Assembly: GCF_030815255.1 (NCBI RefSeq)
Contig: NZ_JAUSWN010000003.1
Coordinates: 101,224-165,223 of the forward strand
Source: Hathewaya limosa
Lineage (GTDB): Bacteria; Bacillota; Clostridia; Clostridiales; Clostridiaceae
Length of the DNA stretch: 64,000 nt
Direction: 5' to 3'
In this document: one piece after another, positions 9,598 through 18,796 of the stretch
Numbering within the stretch: position 1 is the first letter of the stretch
Layout: every line of letters starts with the position of its first letter
The notes under the pieces: generated by a model
Told to the model about the DNA's origin: nothing
Database searches by the model: none
What the model saw: only the letters and a program-made list of their open reading frames with translations
Made by a program: the position numbers and the translations under genes

Positions 9598-10284
9598 TTA
9601 AACAGGTATAAAAACTAAAACTAATATTATAATAGATATTCCTATTATAATATAATCTTGTAGTTTAAATTTAATTTGTACTGCACAGGTCTTAGATTTT
9701 GGATTTTCAATTCCTCTAGTTACAATAGCTTCACTAAGTTCATCTGCTGTATGGGAAGCAGAAACTAATAAAGGAACATATATGTATTCAATTTTTTTAA
9801 AAATTCCTTTTACATTCCTAAGATTCATGGCATCGTGAATACAGTAAAACTCTTCTTTTAGAGCAGGAAAATAACGTATTGTAATAGATAAAGGAATAGT
9901 AATTGTTTGTGGCACTTTCCATTGTTGTAGTGACCACATAATTAAACGTATAGGTGTTGTTTTAATAAGTAAACTTCCTAGCATACCACAAGGTAATACT
10001 TTTCTAATAAATACAAAGAGTATATTAGCAGTTGACACAAGTATTTTAGGTAAATATGGTAATATCAAATACATAGATCCAACTAAAGCAATATAAATGA
10101 TAATCCCTTTTATGGCTACCTTAGGTAATCCAGAAAGAACTAATAATAAAGCAATACAACTTATGATTATAACTTCCATTTTCACACTACTATTAGTAAA
10201 TATAAAAATATTAATTGCTAAAAGAAGAATTATCTTAGTTCTTGGATCAAGAACTAAGATTCCCTTTTTGGTACTAGTTATCAT
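9598..10284 (-). CDS. ECF transporter transmembrane subunit EcfT, copy 1
   Basis: 228 residues starting MITSTKKGILVLDPRTK, with several membrane helices, a cytoplasmic coupling region (SITIRYFPALKEEF) and the EcfT hallmark Ala-Arg-Gly-type element 'AIVTRGIENPK'. EcfT links the substrate-binding S component to the ATPases. The ATG overlaps the S-component stop (ATGA), showing translational coupling. It belongs to the stand-alone ECF module type in which S, T and A are encoded together, meaning a dedicated substrate. Confidence 0.85.
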   Translation of the reverse strand: MITSTKKGILVLDPRTKIILLLAINIFIFTNSSVKMEVIIISCIALLLVLSGLPKVAIKGIIIYIALVGSMYLILPYLPKILVSTANILFVFIRKVLPCGMLGSLLIKTTPIRLIMWSLQQWKVPQTITIPLSITIRYFPALKEEFYCIHDAMNLRNVKGIFKKIEYIYVPLLVSASHTADELSEAIVTRGIENPKSKTCAVQIKFKLQDYIIIGISIIILVLVFIPV

Positions 10285-10877
10285 TGTACGATACCTGCTT
10301 TTTTGAAATGTTTTTTTAATAGAGATTTACCAATATTTGCACCAATAAGACCGCCAATAAATGCAGCAACTATCATACTAATTAATGACCAAATTGAAAC
10401 CATATTAGACATCTTATTAACGTATATTGGATCCATTCCTAGTTTCAAAATAGATTTTACATAACTATCATGGAACAACCACATTGGAAGAGGAGAACCA
10501 ACAAATCCTGTTGTAAGAGCAGCAAAGGATAGTATATTTCCTTTTATAGTGTTATATCCAAACAGATGGCGAAGAATTTCAGAAATAGTGCCTGAAATTA
10601 GAAAAGTCAACACAATAGTCCACGTGCATTCTCCAATAGCAGCATATAAAATTCCAGTAATAAGCCCTATAGCTAAAGACATTCCTCTTTTTTGAACTTT
10701 AGATGCTAATATCATATAAATAGTTCCATCAAATATACCTACAATTGCTGGATACAGCATCCATAAAACTGGTGAAATTGCTGCTGGCATCATAAGAATA
10801 AATGATATTAACATGAAAATTGCTGAAAACACTCCAATATTAACTAAATTCTTAATCCTTAAATTTTTATTATTCAT
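10281..10877 (-). CDS. ECF substrate-binding S component, Trep_Strep/MptD type, copy 1
   Basis: 198 residues, almost entirely hydrophobic, about six helices (IGVFSAIFMLISFILMMPA, then 'SPLPMWLFHDSY' in the second half). This matches the Trep_Strep/MptD-type S components. In Streptococcus pyogenes the related SiaFGH ECF module imports heme; I use that as the best-known precedent, but S-component specificity cannot be read from sequence by eye. Preceded by an RBS (AGGGGG) and the AraC-type promoter module. First gene of an S-T-A operon. Confidence 0.75.
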   Translation of the reverse strand: MNNKNLRIKNLVNIGVFSAIFMLISFILMMPAAISPVLWMLYPAIVGIFDGTIYMILASKVQKRGMSLAIGLITGILYAAIGECTWTIVLTFLISGTISEILRHLFGYNTIKGNILSFAALTTGFVGSPLPMWLFHDSYVKSILKLGMDPIYVNKMSNMVSIWSLISMIVAAFIGGLIGANIGKSLLKKHFKKAGIVQ

Positions 10878-10896
10878 CGTTTATCCCCCTATAAAA

Positions 10897-10973
10897 AATT
10901 GAGATTGATTAACACCTATTAATCAATCTCAATTATAGTGACATATTTAATAATAAACTACTCCACCTAGACA
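10897..10973 (-). promoter_or_regulatory. Repeated promoter module ahead of the ECF operon (candidate AraC site)
   Basis: On the minus strand: TGTCTAGGTGGAGTAGTTT (10955-10973) overlapping the -35 TAGTTT, a 17-nt spacer, -10 TATAAT (10932-10937), and then a perfect dyad of 16-bp arms (10897-10912 / 10919-10934) with a 6-nt loop. The dyad overlaps the -10 edge and the expected start, so it may terminate AraC transcription or act as an operator. Nearly the same module sits at 8064-8137. Confidence 0.55.
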
Positions 10974-10985
10974 ATGTAGCTCCAT

Positions 10986-11936
10986 TTAGACAAAGGATTT
11001 TCTATATTCTTGTGGAGATTTGCCCACAATGGATTTAAATGCCGCAGAAAACTTGCTTGGGTTATCATATCCTAGTTTACCTGCTATTTTAGAAATGCTT
11101 TCATTATCTTTACTAAGCATTATAGCAGCTATATTCATTTTATAGGAACGAATATATGAATAAATAGAGATACCATAAACTGATTTAAAGCCTATTTTCA
11201 TTGATGTAGAGGGTATATTAAATTTTTCTGAAAGTTGTTTAATAGTAAAATGTTTATCTAAATTTGATGTTATAAATTCTTTAATTTCCTTTGCTGCTTC
11301 TACTTGTTTTCTATAAAGATAAGAATTTTCTATGGTATTTTTAGGAGCTTCTAAAACCTCTAAAAACAATAATAATTCTAAAATTTTTATTTTAAAATAA
11401 TTATCTCTAATACTTTTAGGAATTGTATAAAGTTCTGAAAATATATGTTCAATGGATTTATCTGCACGCATAATAAAAGGTTTTTTCGAAGTGCAAAATT
11501 TATTCTTTAATTTGTATAGATCTATTGAAAATCCATCAAAAAGTTTATTTATAGACTTTGAAGCTTCCTCTAAATGAAATATAATGGAAATTCCATAATA
11601 ATTTTCTAGGGGAAATCTAAAGGTTTTTAAATCATAGTTGTGTTCAGCAATTTTAAAATCCCCAGTTCCTAGGTACATATATCTTTCATCTGTAAATTCC
11701 CATTCTATACGACCCTTTTTACAATGTTCTATGCAAAATATATCTAAATCAGTATTAAAGGAAGAATAACAATTACTCATATTAAAATCATCATATGTGA
11801 TAATAACACCAGGAAATACATTATAAGCTTTCATAATACCTTTCCCTGATTTATCTTTTAGTATATATATTGTAGAATCATTATCTTTTATAACTTCCAT
11901 ATTATTTCCTAAATTTATTTTTTCTTCTAACCACAT
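10986..11936 (-). CDS. AraC-family regulator (YbtA/PchR-like), copy 1
   Basis: 316 residues. The C-terminal ~100 residues form the double helix-turn-helix (FTIKQLSEKFNIPSTSMKIG, then 'ISKIAGKLGYDNPSKFSAAF' and 'VVGKSPQEYRK'). The N-terminal half has 'DLDIFCIEHCKKGRIEWEF', a pattern of the YbtA/PchR group that senses siderophore-like ligands. RBS GGAGG before the ATG. It lies between the two ABC/ECF clusters and upstream of its own ECF genes. Probable target sites are the repeated promoter modules at 8119-8137 and 10955-10973. The ligand is inferred, not seen. Confidence 0.85.
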   Translation of the reverse strand: MWLEEKINLGNNMEVIKDNDSTIYILKDKSGKGIMKAYNVFPGVIITYDDFNMSNCYSSFNTDLDIFCIEHCKKGRIEWEFTDERYMYLGTGDFKIAEHNYDLKTFRFPLENYYGISIIFHLEEASKSINKLFDGFSIDLYKLKNKFCTSKKPFIMRADKSIEHIFSELYTIPKSIRDNYFKIKILELLLFLEVLEAPKNTIENSYLYRKQVEAAKEIKEFITSNLDKHFTIKQLSEKFNIPSTSMKIGFKSVYGISIYSYIRSYKMNIAAIMLSKDNESISKIAGKLGYDNPSKFSAAFKSIVGKSPQEYRKSFV

Positions 11937-12095
11937 TTTATATTATCCTCCAATAGTAGTAATTGTGTTAAGATAAGTAACTCATTTATAGTTTAATCAA
12001 TCCTTTTATACAAATAATTTAGTTGCTTGCAAAATTAATAAATCCGTACATTAAAAATATTAATAAGTTCCATGCTGTAAACAAATTAGTATATA

Positions 12096-13844
12096 TTATT
12101 TAAAACTCCAGGTCTCAGCACTTCTTCTAGTTTTAATAAATTTTTTATAGAGTCCTTCAGTTTTTAACAATTCCCTATGTGTACCCATTTGAGATATAGT
12201 ACCATTATTGATAACAAGTATTTCATCGGCATTTTCTATTGTTTCTAAGCGATGAGCAATGGTAATAATAGTTTTGCCTTTAGTTAATTCAGAGATTGCT
12301 TCTTGAATAAGATATTCATTTTCAGGATCAATGCTTGCAGTAGCCTCATCTAAAATAATAATAGGAGCATCTTTTAATATGGCACGAGCAATAGAAATTC
12401 TTTGTTTTTCTCCACCAGATAGAGAAGCTCCACCCTCCCCTACCATAGTATCGTATCCATTTGGAAGAGACATAATAAACTCATGACACTGAGCAGATTT
12501 TGCTGCATTAACAATCTCTTTTTCACTTGCGTCAGGTTTGCCAAATTTAATATTATTTTTAATAGTATCTCTAAATAAATAGACATTTTGGAATACCATA
12601 CTAATATTTTTCATAAGACTATCACATGTAAAATCTTTAACATTACTACCACCCATGGTAATGTATCCTTCATTAACATCATAAAATCTTGCTATCAAAT
12701 TACAAATAGTTGATTTTCCACTTCCTGATGGTCCAATTATAGCAGTCATAGTATTTTGTGGAATTTTAAAATTTAAATCGTGTAAAATAATTTTTTTACC
12801 ATATCCAAAAGTTACATTTTGAAATTCAATATCATAATTAGTAATGGATATGTTCTTTCCATCTTTATCAATATAATTTTCTTGTGCTAAATTATTTAAT
12901 TTATCCATTGTATTATCGACCATAGATAAAATATGAGCAGCATTATTAATATTTTCAACACTTTCAAATATGATAAAAGAGAAGAATATAAACATAATAA
13001 AAATTTCTATTGGCATCTGTTGTTGATAAGTTTTCCATGCACAAACAAGGACTAGGAATACCGAAGCAAGTTTTAAAGATAATAGATGCAAACAATTATA
13101 AGGAACAAACCCTTTTTCTATAGAAATCCTAATATTTTTTAAGTTTTCAGTAGCTTTTTTAAATCTTTCTATAGATGCCCCTTCTTGTCCAAAAGATTTA
13201 ACAATTGGAAGTCCTCGTATGAATTCTATAACTGCACCAGACATATCTTCTGTTGCTTCATAGGATATAGGTGCATTTTTTTTGCCGTGGTAGCTGATAC
13301 CAGATAGGGCTAGTCCTGATAAAATAACACCTAAAATAGCTATTAAAGTTGCAATTGGGCTAAAGAATAACAGGCATAAAAGAACTGCTAATAATTGAAT
13401 ATATCCATTTAATATTGTATCCACCATTTTCATACTTTGTAGTTCAAGTAAAGAAAGTTCAGTAGTAATACCCGCTAAAATATTTCCAATACTATTTTGA
13501 TCAAAGTAACCTAAGGATACTCGTCTTAAAATATCTCCAATTTCAATTCTTTTTTCTGCTGCTACTTCATGTCCTATACTTTCTTGGAATGTTGCTTTCC
13601 AATAACTTAAAATAAATCGTAAAAAAATAAAAAAAGAAATAGCTAAAAACACTTTATACACCATACCTTCAGGTAAAGGTACATGATTTCGCCACGAATC
13701 TAATATCTTACCTAAAGACCATGCAGCAATCATAATTGGTGCGGATGTCATTATACTACTAAGGAAAGAGAAAAAAACTCCTAAATATAAACGTTTCTTA
13801 TATTTACTAGCCCAATGGATAATACGTTTAATAGTTTGCAACAT
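12096..13844 (-). CDS. ABC half-transporter (exporter fold), YbtQ/IrtB-like, copy 2
   Basis: 582 residues, the same length as its paralogue at 4510-6258. Six-helix membrane domain, Walker A GPSGSGKST, Q-loop MVFQNVYLF, signature LSGGEKQR, Walker B IIILDEATASIDPE, H-loop AHRLET. It directly abuts the upstream half-transporter (stop and start adjacent), supporting a heterodimer. It shares an 83-nt nearly identical DNA stretch (12154-12236) with copy 1, near the C-terminal code. Likely moves an iron-chelate or heme-related compound by analogy with YbtPQ/IrtAB. Confidence 0.85.
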   Translation of the reverse strand: MLQTIKRIIHWASKYKKRLYLGVFFSFLSSIMTSAPIMIAAWSLGKILDSWRNHVPLPEGMVYKVFLAISFFIFLRFILSYWKATFQESIGHEVAAEKRIEIGDILRRVSLGYFDQNSIGNILAGITTELSLLELQSMKMVDTILNGYIQLLAVLLCLLFFSPIATLIAILGVILSGLALSGISYHGKKNAPISYEATEDMSGAVIEFIRGLPIVKSFGQEGASIERFKKATENLKNIRISIEKGFVPYNCLHLLSLKLASVFLVLVCAWKTYQQQMPIEIFIMFIFFSFIIFESVENINNAAHILSMVDNTMDKLNNLAQENYIDKDGKNISITNYDIEFQNVTFGYGKKIILHDLNFKIPQNTMTAIIGPSGSGKSTICNLIARFYDVNEGYITMGGSNVKDFTCDSLMKNISMVFQNVYLFRDTIKNNIKFGKPDASEKEIVNAAKSAQCHEFIMSLPNGYDTMVGEGGASLSGGEKQRISIARAILKDAPIIILDEATASIDPENEYLIQEAISELTKGKTIITIAHRLETIENADEILVINNGTISQMGTHRELLKTEGLYKKFIKTRRSAETWSFK

Positions 13845-15614
13845 CTAACATCTCTCCTTTCTTCTATTGACAGACCAATTTTTTGACCCAATATGAGCTT
13901 TCCACATATTAATATATAAATCTGATCTACTTAATAATTCATTCTGCTTACCACTGTCTACAATACCACCATTTTTTAATAAAATAATTTGATCTGCATT
14001 TTGGATTGTAGAAAGTCGATGGGCAATAACTAATAATGTTTTATGTTTAGATAAAGACATAATAGACTCTTGGATTTTACTTTCATTTTCTGGATCTGTA
14101 AAAGCGGTAGCCTCATCTAAAATAACAATAGGAGCATTCTTTAAGATAGCTCTTGCAATGGCAATTCGTTGTTTTTCTCCACCAGATAATTTTTTACCTG
14201 CAACACCGGCCGGTGTATCAAAACCTTGTTCTAAAGATTGTATAAAATCACTACAACAAGCTTTTTTAGCCGCTTCATAAACTTCATTATCCGTTGCATT
14301 GGGATTTCCTAATCTAATATTTTCTTTTAAAGAGCAATTAAATAAAAAATTATCTTGGGTTACAAAACTAATATTTTTAGAAAGTTGATCCATAGGAATA
14401 TCTTTAATATTAACATTATCAATAGTTATATAACCGCTATCTACATCCCAAAAACGAGCAATTAATTGTGCTATTGTAGATTTTCCACTTCCTGAAGGTC
14501 CTACTAAGGCAGTAAAACTTCCATTAGGTATTACAAAATTAATATTATGCAAAACTTTCCCTCGTTCTGTACCATCATAAGAAAAAGAAACTTCATGTAG
14601 TTGAATTTCACTTCCATTTAACTTTACTTTTTCTTTGGAATTAGATAAAACAGGAATATCCATTAATTTTTTTGCATCATTAACAGAAAACTCCATAGCT
14701 TTCATTTCATTAATAAAAGTTGTAGCCTTCATTAATGGTCCTATAATACTTAAAGAAAGAATAATGCACATAGCTAATTGATCTGGTAGGATAATTCCTT
14801 TCTGATAAAGTAATATACCAACAGGTAGTACACCAAGAAGAGTTGTAGGCATAATAGAAAAAGTTAAGTTCATTGTTTTCCAAGTACTTTTAAACCAAGC
14901 TAAAGTAAAGTCACTAAAGGATTTTACTGCTTCTGTAAATTTTTTATATGATTTAGAACTTTGATTAAAAGCTTTTACCACTTCTATGCCTTCTACATAT
15001 TCAATAATTACATTATTAACATGATTATTTGCACTCATATATGATTTATATTGACTATTATAGTTCTTCATTAAAAAAAACATAGGAATCAAGGATATGA
15101 TTGGTGAGATCAACATAGATAATCCCATCCGCCAATCAATAATGGACATCCATATAAAGATTACAATAGGTAAGATTAAGTTTGAAGAAAGCTCTGGAAT
15201 CATATGTGCTAATGGAGATTCTATATCTTCTACCTTATCCATAAGGATATTTTTAATATAACCTATTCTACGATTCATGATTTCTCCTAAAGGAGCCTGA
15301 ACTAGTTGATCTGCTATTTGAATTCTAATTTCTTTTAGAATATTATAGGCAGATACATGGGATAACATTGTTGAAAATCCATAAAATAATATTTTTATAA
15401 AATAACCAAACATAGCAATAAGACACCAAGTTAATATTGATGACCACTTAACTGATTGATAAATAAATAGTCTTAGAATTTTGTACATAGCATAATAAGG
15501 GATAAAACCACCGATAACACTAAGCACAGCACAAAGCACGGACATAAGGAGTTTCCCATGATAAGGTTTTGCAAACTCTAAGAGAATTTTAAACCAATTT
15601 TTTTTCTTTTTCAT
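13845..15614 (-). CDS. ABC half-transporter (exporter fold), YbtP/IrtA-like, copy 2
   Basis: 589 residues, partner of the protein at 12096-13844. Membrane domain then NBD with Walker A GPSGSGKST, signature LSGGEKQR, Walker B IVILDEATAFTDPE and AHRLST. Paralogue of 6251-8029, sharing such segments as 'IIEYVEGIEVVKAFNQSS'. RBS GAGAGGTGAAA before the ATG. It lies 122 nt downstream of the second AraC gene. The intergenic stretch has a possible but weaker variant of the promoter motif seen in cluster 1. Confidence 0.85.
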   Translation of the reverse strand: MKKKKNWFKILLEFAKPYHGKLLMSVLCAVLSVIGGFIPYYAMYKILRLFIYQSVKWSSILTWCLIAMFGYFIKILFYGFSTMLSHVSAYNILKEIRIQIADQLVQAPLGEIMNRRIGYIKNILMDKVEDIESPLAHMIPELSSNLILPIVIFIWMSIIDWRMGLSMLISPIISLIPMFFLMKNYNSQYKSYMSANNHVNNVIIEYVEGIEVVKAFNQSSKSYKKFTEAVKSFSDFTLAWFKSTWKTMNLTFSIMPTTLLGVLPVGILLYQKGIILPDQLAMCIILSLSIIGPLMKATTFINEMKAMEFSVNDAKKLMDIPVLSNSKEKVKLNGSEIQLHEVSFSYDGTERGKVLHNINFVIPNGSFTALVGPSGSGKSTIAQLIARFWDVDSGYITIDNVNIKDIPMDQLSKNISFVTQDNFLFNCSLKENIRLGNPNATDNEVYEAAKKACCSDFIQSLEQGFDTPAGVAGKKLSGGEKQRIAIARAILKNAPIVILDEATAFTDPENESKIQESIMSLSKHKTLLVIAHRLSTIQNADQIILLKNGGIVDSGKQNELLSRSDLYINMWKAHIGSKNWSVNRRKERC

Positions 15615-15736
15615 TTATTTCACCTCTCATAGTTCATTTTTAAATAATATATACAAAAGGTGGTAAAACCTTTGCTATGTTTATGTTATCATTCATAAAT
15701 TTTCTATTCCGCTCTATGTAGTCATAACTATACCAT

Positions 15737-16696
15737 TTAGACAAATAATTTACGATATTCCAAGGGTGATTTTCCCATAACTTGATGAAAAGCCGATGAA
15801 AACTTACTTGGGCTGTCATATCCTACAAGACCCGCTATTTCAGCAACCTTTAAATTTTTACGAGTTTTTAAAAGAGTTGCCGCATAATTCATTCTATATT
15901 GCCGCATATAAGTGAAAATTGGTTTTCCAAAAATACCCTTAAAACAATCTTTTAAAGGTGTTTGAGCAATATCAAATTGTTCTGATAGTTCCTCAATTGT
16001 ATAGTATTTAGTTAAATCTGAAATCATAAGTTCTTGTATTGCTTTAACTTTTTCTACCTTATTACAATAGAAATAAGGACGTTCTTCTTTATGTTTACTA
16101 ATCTCTAATGCTTCTAAAAACAATAATAATTCTAAAACCTTAATTCTAAAATAGTCTTTCTTAATTTTAGATGGTACATTATAAAGTTCAGAGAAAATAT
16201 GTTCAATAACTGGATCACCTTTTATAACAAAAGGAGTAGTGTCAGTACAATATTTTTTAATAAGATCATTAAGTTTTACAGGGAATGCTCTCATTTCTAA
16301 GGGGAGAGTTTTTTCTGCAATATCACACTCAAATGCAATTGTTAAACCATGATAATGACTTAAAGGAAAAGAGAAATACCCATTATGATTAATTCGTTGA
16401 TCAATTTTTAGGTCACCAGTTTCTAAATAACTGTATACACCTTTTTTAACTTTTCTTTCGATACGTCCTTCCCTGCAATGATCAATACAGAATAGTTTAG
16501 TATTACTTTGAAAACCGGAAAAACATTCATTCATATGAAAATCATTATACATTAGATAAACTCCTGGAAATACAAGGTACATGGTCATAATGCCCTCTCC
16601 AGATTTATTTTTAAGATGCATAACTTTACAATCTTCAGTTCGTATAATTTCACAAACATTGGAATTAAAATCATTTCTTTCAAATATACCATTCAT
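15737..16696 (-). CDS. AraC-family regulator (YbtA/PchR-like), copy 2
   Basis: 319 residues; C-terminal double HTH (YTIEELSEQFDIAQTPLKDC, then 'VAEIAGLVGYDSPSKFSSAF' and 'VMGKSPLEYRKLFV'), N-terminal ligand domain with 'NTKLFCIDHCREGRIERKV' of the siderophore-responsive AraC type. RBS AGAGGAG before the ATG. Unlike copy 1, it lies inside the cluster, between the ECF ATPase and the ABC pair, so all genes of cluster 2 read as one direction S-T-A-AraC-ABC-ABC. Probably regulates this cluster; the specific ligand is unknown. Confidence 0.85.
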   Translation of the reverse strand: MNGIFERNDFNSNVCEIIRTEDCKVMHLKNKSGEGIMTMYLVFPGVYLMYNDFHMNECFSGFQSNTKLFCIDHCREGRIERKVKKGVYSYLETGDLKIDQRINHNGYFSFPLSHYHGLTIAFECDIAEKTLPLEMRAFPVKLNDLIKKYCTDTTPFVIKGDPVIEHIFSELYNVPSKIKKDYFRIKVLELLLFLEALEISKHKEERPYFYCNKVEKVKAIQELMISDLTKYYTIEELSEQFDIAQTPLKDCFKGIFGKPIFTYMRQYRMNYAATLLKTRKNLKVAEIAGLVGYDSPSKFSSAFHQVMGKSPLEYRKLFV

Positions 16697-16700
16697 TTTA

Positions 16701-18104
16701 TTAACTCCTCTTAGTTTTAAATTTCTCCATATTTAAAAGTGCATCACAAGTAATATTTAAAAATTCTACGTCATGAGAAATAATAAGTATAATTTTATTA
16801 TCTTTTGCAAGGCTACGTATCATTCTATGTACCTCCATCATTCGTTTAAAATCTAGTCCACTTGTTGGCTCATCGAATATTAGTATCTCTTTATCAGAAA
16901 GATAAGATGTAGCAATAGCTAATCTTTGTTTTTGCCCTCCTGAAAGAGAAATAGGATGACATTCCTTATAAAGGAATAAATCAAAATCCTTTAAAACTTT
17001 CGTAATTTCCTGATTAGATTTATTTGTTTTGGAAGATTCACATTCATTCCAAACACTATCTGTAAATAATTGATGATTAACATCCTGCATGACTAAAAAT
17101 GAACGTTTATTTCTTTCTTTTTTAGTCAATCTTTTCCCATGAAGCATTACTTGTCCTCTTTTTTCTTTAACTAAACCACAGAGACATCTTACTAGTGTTG
17201 TTTTACCACTTCCATTATAACCAACAATACCTAAAATTTGTCCACGCTTTACTGAAAAATTAACATTTTCAAAAACAATATTTCGTCCATAGGTACATGT
17301 AAGATTTTTAATGGATAATCCATTATCTGAAGACGTATCCTTTAAATAAGGTAAATTTAATGGAGGAAGGCAAAAAGAGCGTAAGCCCAATTTTATTCTT
17401 TTATCTTCCGAAAGTTTTTGAAATTCTTCTTGACTTAAGCTTTTATAAATCTTTCCTTTTGAAAGTATAATAGCTCTATCAATTAGATCCATCAAAAAAT
17501 AAAGACGGTGTTCTGCAATAACAACCGTCTTTCCCTCTGCTTTTATCTTCATAATTTGCTTACGAAGTTGCTGTATTGCTTTAGAATCTAAATTAGCTGT
17601 TGGTTCGTCTAAAATAAAAACTTTAGGATTCATTGCATAAACGGAAGCAAAAGCTAATAGTTGTTTTTCTCCACCCGACATAGAAAAAATATTACGATTC
17701 ATTAGATGATTTATATCTAAATTATAAACTGTTTGTTCCATTCTTTCCCGTATTTTTTCTGGTTTAACACCTAAATTTTCTAAACCAAACACGATCTCAC
17801 TATTAGAATCTAAATGAAAAAATTGTGATTTGGGATTTTGAAAAACAGAACCAATTGATTCAGCTAATTTATGCATTTCAGTTTCTGGAACACTTAAATT
17901 ATTTACAAAGACTTGACCATTTAGATTTCCTTCCTCTTCAAAATGTGGAATTAACCCATTAATAAGTTTAGTTAATGTTGTTTTTCCACATCCACTTTCT
18001 CCACAAATAAGAATTACTTCTCCTTCTTTTATATGAAGATTAATATTAGATAGTATATTTTTTTGGTGCTTATATTGAAATGTTACATTATTCATACAAA
18101 TCAA
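16701..18104 (-). CDS. ECF transporter double ATPase, copy 2
   Basis: 467 residues with two ABC ATPase units: Walker A GESGCGKTT plus signature MSGGEKQLL, and Walker A GYNGSGKTT plus signature SLSGGQKQRL with Walker B ILIFDEPTSGLD. The start is most likely TTG at 18104, which has a good AGGAGGT 9 nt upstream; an ATG three codons in has no better RBS. Paralogue of 8150-9580. Four nucleotides separate its stop from the next gene (AraC copy 2). Confidence 0.85.
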   Translation of the reverse strand: MICMNNVTFQYKHQKNILSNINLHIKEGEVILICGESGCGKTTLTKLINGLIPHFEEEGNLNGQVFVNNLSVPETEMHKLAESIGSVFQNPKSQFFHLDSNSEIVFGLENLGVKPEKIRERMEQTVYNLDINHLMNRNIFSMSGGEKQLLAFASVYAMNPKVFILDEPTANLDSKAIQQLRKQIMKIKAEGKTVVIAEHRLYFLMDLIDRAIILSKGKIYKSLSQEEFQKLSEDKRIKLGLRSFCLPPLNLPYLKDTSSDNGLSIKNLTCTYGRNIVFENVNFSVKRGQILGIVGYNGSGKTTLVRCLCGLVKEKRGQVMLHGKRLTKKERNKRSFLVMQDVNHQLFTDSVWNECESSKTNKSNQEITKVLKDFDLFLYKECHPISLSGGQKQRLAIATSYLSDKEILIFDEPTSGLDFKRMMEVHRMIRSLAKDNKIILIISHDVEFLNITCDALLNMEKFKTKRS

Positions 18105-18115
18105 GATATTACCTC

Positions 18116-18796
18116 CTATCGATACTTAAAGGAAAAGAAACAGAATATTATAGAGATAATCAACACAAGTATATCAGAAATATTCCACTTCAAATCAATA
18201 ATTGTTGTTTTAGGTTTAGAATTTTCAATTCCACGAGCCACAGCTGCTGCTGAAAGTTCTTCTGCTGTAGTTGTGGCACATAGTATCATTGGAACAAGAT
18301 ATCCTTCTATTTTATACATTCCACGAAAATTTCTAAATTTCATAGCATCTTTAATATAATGTAATTCTTCTTTTATGGCAGGAAAATATCTTAATGTAAC
18401 AGACAAAGCAATAATTAAGCTCTTAGGAAAATGCCATAATTCTAATACTGCCATTATTTCTCGAATTGATGTCTTCTTAGTAATTAATACCCCAATAATT
18501 AAGCATGGAAAAATCTTTCGAGCATATGATACTAAAATAATAAAACTACTTCCGATTACATTAGGTCCATGTGGAAGGATATAAAGTTGTAAAGCTAGAC
18601 AAACACAGAACATAGTAAGTAATTTAAAAGCTTGTCTTCCACATCCACATAAAGTAATTAGAAATAAAAGGAATACTATCCATGCTATTTCAATATATAG
18701 AGAACGTTGAGCAAAAGCAATAATATTAGCCAAGACAAGAAGTATTAACTTTGTCCTTGGATCCAGAGGTAATATAGATTTACTTTCTGCATACAT
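18116..18796 (-). CDS. ECF transporter transmembrane subunit EcfT, copy 2
   Basis: 226 residues starting MYAESKSILPLDPRTKLI. Membrane helices are followed by the coupling region (SVTLRYFPAIKEELHYI) and the 'AAVARGIENSKPK' element typical of EcfT. It overlaps the S-component stop by one base (TAATG). Paralogue of 9598-10284, including the conserved DPRTK N-terminus and the RKxxPC helix (RKIFPCLIIGVLI). Confidence 0.85.
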   Translation of the reverse strand: MYAESKSILPLDPRTKLILLVLANIIAFAQRSLYIEIAWIVFLLFLITLCGCGRQAFKLLTMFCVCLALQLYILPHGPNVIGSSFIILVSYARKIFPCLIIGVLITKKTSIREIMAVLELWHFPKSLIIALSVTLRYFPAIKEELHYIKDAMKFRNFRGMYKIEGYLVPMILCATTTAEELSAAAVARGIENSKPKTTIIDLKWNISDILVLIISIIFCFFSFKYR

